Shown here in pieces: positions 1 through 12,600 of a stretch of DNA of 64,000 nucleotides. The DNA is from Taudactylus pleione (taxonomy: Eukaryota > Chordata > Amphibia > Anura > Myobatrachidae): positions 62,001 through 126,000 of the forward strand of contig JAUIMM010002556.1 in assembly GCA_031769625.1 (NCBI GenBank). The letters run 5' to 3'. A model generated the notes under the pieces. That model made no database searches, had not been told where the DNA came from, and saw only the letters and a program-made list of their open reading frames with translations. Position numbers and translations under genes: made by a program. Each line of letters opens with the position of its first letter. The stretch's first letter is position 1.

Positions 1-677
1 TATGTAAATATTATTTTTCTTTTCTTGTACAATTTTGTGTATATTTTTTTATTTATTTTTAACATTGATGTTATGTCATTTTATTTTTTATCATGGTGGT
101 CCTGTATCGATCAAGACTCGATACAGGGCCTCCGATTAGGTATGGCATATTATACAGTATACTAGGGATGGCCACCACCATCGATGGTTTGCAAACCATC
201 GATAGTCTATGACAAGTGCTTTTGCCATCGCTGACAGGCACCGTTGCTGCACCAACGATGGCAGCCCCCCAACCGATGTTAAGGAAACATTGGTGGCTGT
301 GGTCTCAAACAATTGATGGTTTCTACTGAGGATTGAACCCATCAGCCATCAATGGTACAGCTGTCAACGGCCATCATTACAGTATACCATAAAAATTGCT
401 ATTTTTATGGTATACGGTGTTAAAAAAAATTTTTTTTTTTTTTTTTTTTTTCAGAAAATCTTGTTGGATAAGTTTTAAAAAGATATTCTTGACCTAATTC
501 AGTCATGAGAAAACCTGACAATTTCTGAGCGGTTTTTGGAAAAAATATTAGCCAGTTAAGTGTTTAAAAAAAAATTTGTAAAAATTGGATATGAAAACAT
601 TGAAAGTTTTTAGAACGCTAAGGTCCCTTGTTCAGACAACACATGGTCACTCATGCTGCTATAATCTGCGCTCTCAG
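1..677 (+). repeat. CLIP3 intron end with an unclassified palindromic repeat
   Basis: This is intron sequence ahead of the first visible exon. Two hairpins can be read: cctgtatcga/tcgatacagg around 101-128, and accatcgatggt/accatcgat around 176-203. A third palindrome around gtataccat/atggtatac is at 382-416. A poly-T run follows at 429-451. The cluster looks like a foldback element, but I could not assign ends or a family. I see nothing else between 452 and 670. Confidence 0.4.
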
Positions 678-839
678 GAGACCCTGCGGCTGCTCTCCGC
701 CTGACCAATCAGCTTCTCCTGCTGGGTGCAGATGTTACCCTGCGCAGTCGCTGGACCAACATGAACGCCCTGCACTACGCCGCCTATTTTGATGTCCCTG
801 AACTTTTACGCATCTTACTCAAAGCATCAAAACCTAAAG
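678..839 (+). CDS. CLIP3: CLIP3 exon: first ankyrin-repeat exon in the window
   Basis: The acceptor is ctctcag at 671-677 and the donor is gtaaga at 840. The exon enters and leaves in phase 1. It encodes [20 protein letters not shown] and then [20 protein letters not shown], the typical ankyrin helix-turn-helix pattern with the A-L-H-Y-A-A signature. It codes for residues 1-54 of the visible protein. Earlier exons are not in the window. Confidence 0.94.
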
Positions 840-3586
840 GTAAGAAAATGGTGCAAGTTACTGTATGTGAGGTAGGCACAGGATTATCATGGGAAGGTGC
901 ATAGAGCTATAGGAAAACTTTTGGGAGTAACAGGAGGATTTATTGGGAATAGCATTATTACATTGATATTTGTAGAAGAGAAGCGGGAGTATTATTCTGC
1001 ATGGGATGATGCAAGGAGTCATACTACCGAGATGCTAAATATGATAGATGGAGGAGAGGTGAGAACTTTTAAGGCCTTACAATTAGATACAGGGAACAAT
1101 TACTTTTTGCCCACATCTTTTCTCTTCTTGCTAGTGCTAAATTCCACCTGCAGTGATTTCAACCATGGTACTGCTCTGCATATTGCTGCATCTAATCTCT
1201 GCTTGGGAGCTGTCAAATGTCTGCTGGAACACGGAGCCAACCCATCTGTCAGGGTGAGACACCTCTATCAAATGTCCCCTTTTCTCTGTCCCCCATGCTG
1301 CTACTGTACAAGCATTGGTTGAATCGTGAGAAACAGGCTCACAAATGACAGGACTCAGGATAGTCCTCAATTATTATATGGTGCAGTCATCTCAGCATCT
1401 CCTGGAATCAAATGGCGGCAGCGAGGGAGCATTCAGCTTGCCCCTTCCGCAGGACACAGACCTGTGAGTGTTGGTGCTCATAGTGAAGAAGACTTGACTC
1501 TACCCACTATTTTCCCTTTACAGAACAGTAAGAACCAGGCCCCAGCGGACGTGGTTCCTGATCCCATGGATATGGGTCTAGACAAGGCCGAGTCGGCCAT
1601 GATTGCTAAGGAACTGAAGCAGCTGCTACAAGATTCCGTCCCCTTGACTTGCAACCTGCCCAAGGTCACACTGCCAAACTATGACAACATCCCCGGCAAC
1701 TTGATGCTGGCATCGTTGGGGTTGCGGCTAGGTGACCGGGTACTGCTGGACGCAGAAAAGGTACGGAGCACAGCGCTTAACGTATCACACTAAATAGGCA
1801 ACTGCTATAATATAGTATTACATGTCAGCTTAGATTTCCTGTTAATATGAGGATGAGGAGTAATCAGACATCCTCCGTTGTGATAAGTTTTCCACAATGG
1901 AAACACGTAGTAATAATCAACTCACATCTATATCCGTTTTTTTGTTGTTTTTTTCTGTAGCCTGGCACACTACGCTTCTGTGGCACCACCGAATTTGCCA
2001 GTGGGCAGTGGGTGGGAGTGGAGCTGGATGAGCCAGAAGGGAAGAATGATGGCAGCGTGGGAGGTATCCACTACTTTATCTGTCCCCCCAAACATGGTGA
2101 GTAATATCAAATCCTGGATGTGTGACTACTTCCAGGGCAATATTCTGCCTTTTGTGTATGAGAAGTCTTTAGCCGAATATGTACAGAGGGGACCACAGTT
2201 ACAGTATCTCCCAGTTACTCCGGGGACCTTGTCCGTATGGTGTAGTAATCCAAAATGTTGCATTTTTTGATAGGTAGAACAGGGCAGATCACGGGTGTTA
2301 AAAATGCAGGCTAGGTGCCGACGTGCACGGGATGTAATTATGAGACCAGCGGCCACGATGCCGCCGGTCTCAATACCTACATCGAAATCCCGACCAGGGA
2401 CTTAAGATAGGCGTTGAAATACTGCCCATCTTAATCCCGATGACGGAACGCTGAAGAACTCCAGCCCGAACAAGTTAAATCCGGGGCGCCCTTAGAATAG
2501 CGGGGTTAGGGAGCATAGCGGGGTTAGGTTTTGGGGGGGAGGTTACGATTTAGACATCCCTAGGAGGGAAGTTTAGGCACCCCTAGGGGGGAAGGTTACG
2601 CTCCCCCGGGGGGAGGTTAGGGTTAGGCACTAGGGGGGGAGGTTAGGGTTAGGCACCACTAAGGGAGGTTTAGGGGGGAGAGGGGTAGGGATAGGGTATT
2701 TACCTGCCCTGTCGGGATCTTCTCCCTTCGGGCTGCCGGTGTCGGCCGCCGTGACTTCATACCCATTCCGATGTGCACATCATTATACACTTGTATGCGA
2801 AAACTAATTTAGTTTTATGGGAAGAGATAATGTGAATCGGGGCTGTAGAGATCGCATCCTGGTTTTCAGGTGACTGCACAGCTTTTTCTGCCAGTGATAC
2901 ATTTTACCACACGCTTGTAGGTCGACTAAACAAGACCTCGGCCTGTTCATTTAGTGGTTGTTCACCGTATGAACCCTCCAGACGCGCTTTACATGACAGT
3001 GAATTTATAATGATATAAAAGAGAAGTCAAACATAGCAGAAAGGCATCATTGAGGCTTAGCCAATCAAAACACTTGAAATGAATGGGTGGGTTATCCCAA
3101 TGTGCTAGGTAGGCTGCATTGTGACGGGATATTGTTACTCTTACGTGGAGCCCTGCAGGTCCTGCAAATGTTTTTTATTTTTTTAACAGATAGTTGAAAC
3201 ACTTTTTTATTGGGGTGTGACTGGACTTTGATTGCTTAAGATACGCACCAGAGGACCTCCCACGCGTTTCAGGATAAAAAAAAAATATTTGGTTTTCACA
3301 AGAGTATATGCTAGTAGCTATGGTCCAGGGTCAAGCCCAACCAGCTGCCGTCCCTGTCTCACCCAACCCTACCAGTTTGCTCTCTGCCACTCCCTCCCAC
3401 TCTCTGCCCATCTCCCGTCCCTCTCTCCTGGCACACGCAGTGGAAGCTGGGGTGTGCACCATGCACAGTAGGTGTGATGTGCACGTGCCACAGCCACGAT
3501 TAGTTCATCACGCAAATGTATGTGATGACCAAATTTTAATCAGGCTCCACAATATATATCTAGATATGCATGTATGTATATGTATG

Positions 3587-3630
<44 letters not shown>

Positions 3631-6600
3631 ACCTCTGGAGCCACCACTGTGTGTGTGAATATATATATATATATATATATTTGTCATTCCAATGCACTGT
3701 GTTCCAATGTCCACCTTCTCTATGACCTTACTTGCTTTCATTTCTAGGAATATTTGCTTCTGTGTCCAAGATCAGTAAAGCTCCAGATCAGACCCCATCC
3801 TCTGTTACTTCCACCCCAAAGACTCCACGTATGGACTTCTCCAGAGTCACCGGCAAGGGCAGGAAGGAGAAAAAAGGTGTGCTTTCATTTTGTTACAGCC
3901 CTGGCAATACAAATCTAATCTTCTGTAATAAACTTCATGATACAGGCATTATACTTAAAAAAAAATAATAATAATTTGAGAACCTTTAAGAGTAAAGCCA
4001 GCCTGGGGTCTAGCTGCTAGCATTGTAACATTTTCCAACATTATGCTGTACTATTGGTGGCTGACAGTTCAGTCTTTCTGATTTATGTGGTCACTAGCAG
4101 CGATAAAAAAGAAGTCTATCAGTGTGGGCAGCCTGGACAGAGAGGGGCTGAACATCGACCTGGGGGACCAAGTGCTCGTGGCTGGGCAGAAACAAGGGGT
4201 GGTACGGTTCTATGGCAAGACAGACTTTGCTCCAGGTAAGTTTCATATTGTAAGAGCATAAGGTGGGGATAACGCCTGGGTATTAAAATATATCTGAGCA
4301 GGGGCTAGTAATTAGGAGTATTATGTGGATTAATAGGATGAGTTATAGGGAGAGATTATAAAGAGTAAAAGGAGGAGTTATACAGAGATGTCATATGGAG
4401 TAATAGGAGGAGTTATAAGGAGAGGTAATATGGTGGGGTAGGAGGAGTTAGATGTAATAGTAGAAGTTAGATGTAATATGGAGTAATAGGAGGAGTTATA
4501 AGGAGAGGTAATATGGTGGGGTAGGAGGAGTTAGATGTAATAGTAGAAGTTAGATGTAATATGGAGTAATATGAGGAGTTCGATATAAAATGAAGTAAAA
4601 GGAGGAGTTATAAGTAGAGGTGTTATATAGTAATAGTAGGAATTATAAGGAGAGGTAATATGGAGTAATAGGACGAGTTAGAAGTAATATGGAGTAATAG
4701 GAGAAGTTACAAGGAGAGGTAATAGGAGGAGTTAGATGTTATGGCGTAATAGGGGGTGTTATAAGGAAAGGTAATATGGAATAGGAGGAGTTAGATGTAT
4801 TATGAAGTAACAGGCAGAGTTATAAGGAGAAGTAATATGGAGTAATATGAGGAATTAGATGTAATATGGAGTAATAGGAGGAGTTAGATGTAATATGAAG
4901 TAACAGGAGGAGTTATAAGAAGAGGTAATATGGAGTAATAGGAGGTGTTAAATGTAATATGGAGTATTAGGAGCAGTTATATATTATATGGAGTCATAGG
5001 AGGAGTTATAAGGATAGGTAATATTGAGTAATAGGAGGAGTTACATTTAATATGGAGTAACATGAGAAGTTAAAAGGAGAGGTAATATGGAGTGATAGGA
5101 GAAGTTATAAGGAGGGGTAATATGGAGTAATAGGATCAGTTAGAGGTCATATGGATTAATAGGAGGAGTTAGATGTAATATGGAGTAATAGGAGGAGTTA
5201 TAGGGAGAGGTAATATGGAGTAATAGGAGGAGTTATAAGGAGAGGTAATATGGAGTAATGGGAGGTGTTAAATGTAATATGGAGTATTAGGAGCAGTTAT
5301 ATGGAGCCATAGGAGGAGTTATAAGGATAGGTAATATGGAGTAATAAGAAGAGTTAGATTTAATATGGATTAACATTAGAAGTTATAAGGAGAGGTAATA
5401 TGGAGTGATAGGAGAAGTAATAGGGAGAGGTAATATGGAGTAATAGGAGGAGTTATAAGGAGGGGTAATATGGATTAAGAGGAGGAGTTAGATGTAATAT
5501 GGAGTAATAGGAGGAGTTATAGGGAGAGGTAATAGGAGGAGTTAGATTTAATATGGAGTAACATGAGAAGTTATAAAGAGAGGTAATATGGAGTGATAGG
5601 AGAAGTTATAGGGAGAGGTAATATGGACTAATAGGAGAAGTTATAAGGAGGGGTAATATGGATTAATAGGAGGAGTTAGATGTAATATGGAGTTATAGGG
5701 AGAGGTAATATAGAGTAATAGGAGGAGTTATAAGGAGAGGTAATATGGAGTAATGGGAGGAGTTAGATGTAATAGGAGGAATTAGATGTAATATGGAGTA
5801 ATATGTGTAGTTATAAAGAGAGGTAATAAGGAATAATGGGAGGAGTTAGATGTTCTATGAAATAATAAGAGTAGTTACATGGCGAATAAGAGGAGTTAGA
5901 TATAATATGGAGTAATAGGAGCAGTTAGATGTAATATGGAGTTATAGGAGTTATATATAATATGAAGAAATAGGAAGAGTTATAAGGAGAGGTAATAGGA
6001 GCAGTTATATGTAATATGAAGTAATAGTAGGAGTTATAAGCAGAGGTAATAAAAGGAGTTATAAGCAGAGGTAATAGGAGGAGTGTGATGTAATATGGAG
6101 TAATAGGAGCAGTTAGATGTAATATGGAGTAATATCAGTTATATGTAATATGAAGTAATAGGATGAGTTATAAGGAGAGGTAATAAGAGCAGTTATATGT
6201 AATATGAAGTAATAGTAGGAGTTATAAGCAGAGGTAATAGGAGGCGTTTGATGTAATATGGAGTAATAGGAAGTTAGATGTTATATGGAGCAATAGGAAG
6301 AGATAAGGGAAGAGGACATGTATTGTAAAACAGGATAAGTTTGGGAAGACATGGGGTGATAGAAGCTATAGAGTAATAAAATAAGTTTTCAGAGGCTACG
6401 CACAGTAACCGGATATGTTATAGGGAGACAGGACAGGCTTTGTGGACAAATAGGATAAGTTATACTAATTAGTAGTAGGGGTTATATAGAGGAATATAAT
6501 AAGCAATGACATGGAGTTACTGGTTTAGTAGTATATAGTGTGGCAGTATCACCAGAGATGGCGCTAGTGAGCAGCAGATTCTGTGTGTGGCAGGAGAGAT

Positions 6601-9600
6601 CCGCCCACACAGAATACAAAAACATTCTGGGAGATTGTGTAAGGGCTGCCCAGTGGATTCAGTCCAGGGAGGACTGAGGCAGAACAGTCAGACAGAGCTC
6701 ATTGTGCCAGGAAGACGTTGGGGGCCAGGAGGCCTGAGCCTAGACCTGTGAGATACAGGGAAGGCCATCAAACTCTGGGACTGAGCTATGGTACCTGCAA
6801 GGAAGCAGGCCAGACTATGAGGCTGTGGCAGCCAGCCAACTAAAGACCAGGCCGGAGCATGTGTTAACTTGCAGGGAGCAGGGCTAAGCTGACTTTGGAC
6901 TTTTATTTGCAGACTAGCTGCACTTTAATAGTGAGGGTTCAAGAAGTGAGCTAGTGCCCTAAACAAGGGCTAGGTTGTTTATTGTTTTTCTGTTTCCTGA
7001 TTTCACATTATGGAAGTAAAGCACCATTTATGTTTATTTAACTGGAATGCTATGTGTGGACTCTAATTCTACACCTACTCTCTGCACCACAGACCCCAGT
7101 CTACCAAGCTAATTAACCCCAAGCTATCACAATAGCTATATGGTCTCCTCTGCATTGTTCTTATTTGATAACCTTTTATATTGCTCAGGATACTGGTTTG
7201 GAATTGAACTTGAAAAACCCACAGGAAAACATGACGGTTCGGTGTTCGGTGTCCGGTATTTCACCTGCTCCCCAAAATATGGAGTATTTGCTCCACCCTC
7301 CAGGGTTCAGAGGTGAGATTTACTTTGTACAGTTATACAGAACAACATTTAGTCCAATGACTCTTACACTAAAGAGCATCACCACAGGGGACTGACATTA
7401 ATTACTAAGAAGTCTGATAAAAAAAGAATTATAGAGTGATATTCCATCCATTTACTATAGGTGGAAGGGGTGCAGCTGTTATGGGGCCCAGAGCTGAGGG
7501 GGTCAATCTTCCTTGTAACTTGTGTTATATACATTTTTTACTATTGGGTAGTACATATGGGCCCTTGCAGACTTTTGCTATGGGGACTTTAAATACCTAG
7601 TTACACTCCTCTGTATTCCTTCTGTTCCAGGCTCGGTGGTCCAAAAGACCCACAAGTGGACAGCACTGGCGTGAAAAAGGTGCATCAAGTTACTAGTAGG
7701 TATACAGTTTTTGAATCTCTAGTATGTTGTTTGTACAACAAGTGTCTGTGAGTATACAGGAAGGAGGACAACATGGGCTGGGCAGGGTGAGAAGATGGCA
7801 AGGAGTAAGGGAGGACACAGAGGTTTATAAAAATTGTGGATTAGACCAGTGGCTGATCTTACCCAGGTGCTGCATGAGCTACCCACCCCTCCACCCTCCT
7901 CCCAGTAAAATGTGTTACCCGCAGTACTGCCCGGCATTGGCTTCCCAGTGGAAGTGCTTTTTGCTAATCACATGCCGGACAGGCAGTCCCAGCGGCATAG
8001 GCGCCGACAGGGAGGGGGCAAGGGGTCGGCCCAACCCCCCAAACATTTAAGAGGCACCAGTCAGAGGAGCGGCGGCCGCGGAAGGTCAGGGGCTGTGCAT
8101 TATAAGAATAGGCTGCACGGCCCCTGCACTACGCGGAGATGGAGGTGTAATGTGCGGTGCAGTGGCCGTGCCACCTATTCCTCCTTGGTGGTCCCACCCT
8201 CATCTGTGGTACCACCTCTGCCTCCCCGGTGGTCCTGTCCCCCTCCTCTTCTATGGCACCCGTCTCACCTCCTCCATCCCGTGATACCACTTCTGTAACA
8301 GAAGGCCCTGGACTAGGTAAGTTGGAAAAGGGGGGGGGGGAGGGTAAGGGGAGCACCAATATTAAATTCCATCTTGCCCCCCCCAACCTAAAAACGTTGT
8401 CATGTCCCTGCCCAGGGGAAAGTGTTTTCTCCCCCCCCATACAAGGTAGGAGCTGCCGCTGATTAGGATGCCATTTGATACAAATGGGGACAGAGGAAAG
8501 ATTACAAAACATGGGACAAGATGAAGAATGGTAGAAGTTGGACAAGAAAGAGGACAGTAGAGGTAGAAGGGAAAGAATAGTGAATTGAGGTAAAAGGTAA
8601 GAACATAGAGATTGAATGGAAAGACTGATTACAAGAGTACTTCCAGAGTACAATGCTATGTTGTCTTATGTAGTGTAGAACATGTGCTGTTTATATGTAA
8701 AAAAAGGATATATACACCCATCATCCATAACAATAAAATCACTGACAGGATTAGTGAATAACATTGATTATTTCATTACAATGGCATCTGTCAAGGGGTA
8801 GGATATACTGTATTAAGCAGCAAGTGAACAGTCAGTTCTTGAAGTTGGAAGCTGGAAAATTGGGCAAGTGTAAGGATCTGAGTGACTTTGACAAGGGCCA
8901 CATTGTGATGGCTAGACGACTGGGTCAGAGCATCTCCAAAACGGCAGGTTTTATGGGTTATTCCCGGTACGAAGTGGTTAGGACCTACCAAAAGTGGTCC
9001 AAGGAAAGACAATCCGCGAAACAGCGACAGGGTCGCGGGTGCCAGGCGCACATTGATGCGAGTTGGAGGCGAAGGCTAGCTTGTCTGGTCCTATCCCACA
9101 GATTGGGGAAAAAGTTAATGCTGGCTATGACAGAAAGGGGTCAGAACACACTGTGCATCACAGTTTGCAGCATAATGGGGCTGCGCAGCTCCAGACTTAT
9201 CAGAGTGCCCATGCTGAGCCCTGTTCACTGGCAAAAGCGCCTTCAATGGGCATTTGATCGTCAGAACTGACCAATAGAAGGAGGTGGCCTGGACTGATGA
9301 ATCTCGTGTTCTTTTACATCATGTGGACGGCCAAGTGGGCATGTGTTTACCTGGGGAAGAGATGGCACCAGGATTGGAAAGAAGGCAAGCCGGCAGAGGC
9401 AGTGTGATGCTCTGGCCAATGTTCTTCTGGGAAACTTGGGGTCCTGATATATGACATATGTGGATGTTACTTTGACACGTATCACCTACTTAAACATTGC
9501 TGCAGGCCAAGTACACCCCTTCATGGCAACGTTATTCCCTGATGGCAGTGGCCTCTTTCAGTAGGATAATATACCCGGCCACACTGCAAACATTGTTCAT

Positions 9601-12600
9601 GAATGGTTTGAGGAACATGATAAAGAGTTTAAGGTGATGACTTGGCCTCCACATTCCCCAGATCTCAATCTGATTGAGGGTATGCGGTTGATAGCTCTAC
9701 AGTAAAAAGGTCGACAATGTCCAGGTAGACACCAGATGTTAGACAGTCAATAGGTTGACACACTAAAGGTTGACAGGGTCAAAAGGTTGACATGAAAAAG
9801 GTAGACACAAAAATGGTCAACACATTTTTTTTTAGTTTTTGTTAGGGTTAGGTGTAGGCACTTACCGGGGGATTAGGGTTAGGCACTTACCTCGACGGTT
9901 AGGCACCAGGAGGGAGGGTTAGGCACTTACTGGAGGGTTAGGGTTAGGCACTAGAAGGGACGGTTATAGTCAGGCTCCTACCCCGACGGTTAGGGTTAGG
10001 CACCAGGAGGGAGGGTTAGGGTGAAGATTAGAGTTAGAAAACGAAAAAAAACATGTGTTGACCATTTTTGTGTCTACCTTTGTCATGTTGACCTTTTGAC
10101 ACTGTCGACCATTTGTACATGTCGACCTTCTTACATGACGACCTTTAGTGTGTCGACCTTTTGTCCCTGTTGACCTTTTGTTAATGTCGACCTATTGACT
10201 GACTAACATCTGGTGTCTACCTAGACATTATCGACCTTTTTACTGTAGATCTATTAATCCAAAACCCTGATCGAGCATCTGTGGGATGTGCTGGCCTGGA
10301 AACAAAAGTCTGAGCCATGGAGGCCCCAACTCGCAACTTACAGGATCTGCTGCTAATGCCTTGGTGCCAGATACCACAGGACACCTACTGTAGGGTATAT
10401 TTACTAAAGTGCGGGTTTTTAGAAGTGGAGATATTGCCCATAGCAACCAATCAGATTCTACTTAACATTTATCTAGCACCTTCTAGAATATAATAACTAT
10501 GGACAACATCCCCATTTCTAAAAACTCACACTTTAGTAACTATACCCCCTACAGAGGTCTTGTGGAGTCCATGCCTCGAAGGGTCAAGGTTGTTTTTGAG
10601 GCATGATGGGTCCTAGACAATGTGAGGAAGGTGGTGTTAATGTTATGAGTGATCGGTGTAGAATGTTATGTATTTATAGACTGAAAGTATCCATTGGAAA
10701 ATACAGTTGTTTCCATATGAAACTACTGTACATACAAAAGTGTCAATTCCATTCAATAAAATGAATGTACTGTATACATGGACACTAATACACACATTGC
10801 ATGTAAGCAATAATGTACTTTATATGTGTATGTTATACTATGTGCTGCATTTAACCTCAAAATCCTTTTTTACACTTAGTGACACAACCAAAGCGTAACT
10901 TCAACACCGTACGGACACCGAAAGAGATGGCATCGGAAAATTCTATCTCCAGGTATCACTCCACCAATAAAACATTATATATAAACAGCTAGCCAATATA
11001 GGGCCTAATTCAGAGGTGCCCGCAATGCGGATGTTCACGTAGTTGAATGATTGGCATGCGCCAAATATTCTGATAACCCTCATGGCGCAGGCTTTACCCT
11101 GAGTATACGCACAAAGGCGCTGTTACGTATACGAGAGTATGTTTCAGACACCGAGAGGCAAAGTGGTGGGCGTTCCAGGTTGGTGACTGGGAGGCGGCCT
11201 GAAGTGAACGCAAAAAAATTAGTCATGTGGGCGTTTTAAGTGTGTCGTGGGCGTATCAGTGAAAGTACCTGTGTTCCCAGACGCAGAGGCCATTTTCAGA
11301 TGGAGAAACTGCACCTGCCACAAGGGTCGATTATGCATGCAATGGTGCGCCGATGTTGGATTGTGCATAACCACCAGCGGTGTTACAGCATGCGTAGCCA
11401 CTGAAAGTGGCGTCTCAGGGCTTGCCCATTCCTGCGTACACTAGTACACAAGGGGATGGATGAAAGTAACTAGCATTTGTTTATTACCACTGCCACAACT
11501 CCAACAAAATAGGCAGCTGCGGCCGTGACTGTCTACACATCTGAATGAGGCCCATAGTGTCATGACTTATTGTAGGGTATATAGTGACATACAGCTGCCA
11601 CCTTGCACAAGTCTTTCAATAACGTATTTCTGTTTAATTCTGTAAGGAATGTTGAAAATCAGAATACCTTTCAAATAACAACGTGATTTGCAGATCAGTG
11701 TTAATAGAGTTTATGATGCCATGTGGTTAAATACTGTGGGGGAGATGTATCAAACCTTGGAGAGAGAAAAAGTGGCGGCTCCACAGGTGTCGGCTGCAGT
11801 GCAGTCCAAAATTGAATAGGGGAGCCACACCAACTACCAGTTAGTCCCGCGCATCTATGTTTGGCAGCAGTTGGAGTGGCAGTTGGTGTGGTTCCCCTAT
11901 TTGAATTTTGGCCTGCGCTACAGCCCCACCTCTGGAGCTGCCACTGCTCCTAACTGCCATTTTACAGGCGGTGTTTGAAAAATGACAGTTAGATGCTGAT
12001 TGGTTGGTGCTCTCTCCACTTTATCTCTCTCCAAGTTTTGATAAACCTCCTCCTGTGTTGTTTCTCTGCAACATTAATCCTTAATTGGGACCCAGAGAGG
12101 ATCTCAAGGACCCCATACATCAGAGATTGATTGCAGCAATCGTGCAATTTGCAATCGATTGTGTATAAAAAAATTTCCCTTTTTCAATCGATTGCAGATT
12201 GCAGAGTTGCCACAATCGATTGAAAAAGGGAAAGATTTTTATACACAATGGATTGCAAATTGCACGATTGCTGCAATCAATCTCTGATGTATGGGGGCCT
12301 TTAGTCAGGACAGCGATGACTAATCCGCTATTGCTGCTTGCCAATAAATAATAAATGTAATACATGACTCAGAGGTTGGTTGTACAAACTTTGATCAATT
12401 TCTTTGCAAATTAATTTGTTGAAGATTGTCTGCAACTTCCTTTCAAACATAGGCCCGTATTCAATTTGAGGCGAAAAGTCTGGATCCGCGATACATTTTC
12501 GCCGATGACGTCATTTTCGCCTGTTTTGAGTTTCCTCCGTATTTAATTTGGAAGACTTTTCGCCTAGGCGGAAAGTCAATGCAATATAATAGGCAAAAAA

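Larger units (their letters stand above)
8845..10640 (+). pseudogene. Tc1-like transposase pseudogene
   Basis: The reading [20 protein letters not shown] followed by [15 protein letters not shown] is the N-terminal helix-turn-helix of a Tc1-like transposase. The expected start codon is now TTG at 8860-8862. The frame breaks near 9060-9110 and continues with weak matches such as [21 protein letters not shown] (9178-9240). DNA encoding the catalytic region can be followed through DESR (about 9294-9306) and the QDN-like segment near 9563 (now with a stop, taggataat). The 3' part resumes after the nested MITE at about 10260 (GAGCATCTGTGGGATGTGCT). Several stops and frameshifts make it non-functional. 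Confidence 0.85.
8711..10660 (+). mobile_element. Degenerate Tc1/mariner element with two nested MITEs
   Basis: The left end reads TATACACCCATCATCCATAA and the right end (10641-10660) reads TGTTATGAGTGATCGGTGTA. These are decayed inverted repeats of a Tc1-like element. The transposase sequence in between is broken. Elements at 9700-10245 and 10393-10549 were inserted later. Without them the element would be about 1.25 kb of transposase sequence plus ends, close to a standard Tc1 length. Confidence 0.85.

Noticed and set aside
1151..1154. cag at 1151-1153 as the acceptor of the second ankyrin exon
   Set aside because: It would put the exon out of frame. The tag at 1132-1134 keeps phase and adds the expected TCS residues.
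8129..8653. 174-codon minus-strand frame in a CLIP3 intron
   Set aside because: Pyrimidine-tract low complexity (Ser/Leu/Pro runs), no domain, antisense to the host gene and without splice or promoter support.
8764..9270. Functional Tc1 transposase gene
   Set aside because: The canonical start codon is lost, the catalytic half is shifted and stopped, and two MITEs interrupt the 3' part.
9840..10040. Interstitial telomeric repeat
   Set aside because: TTAGGG words are mixed with TTAGGCAC and CTTACC units and lie at the centre of a MITE. Pure (TTAGGG)n is not seen.
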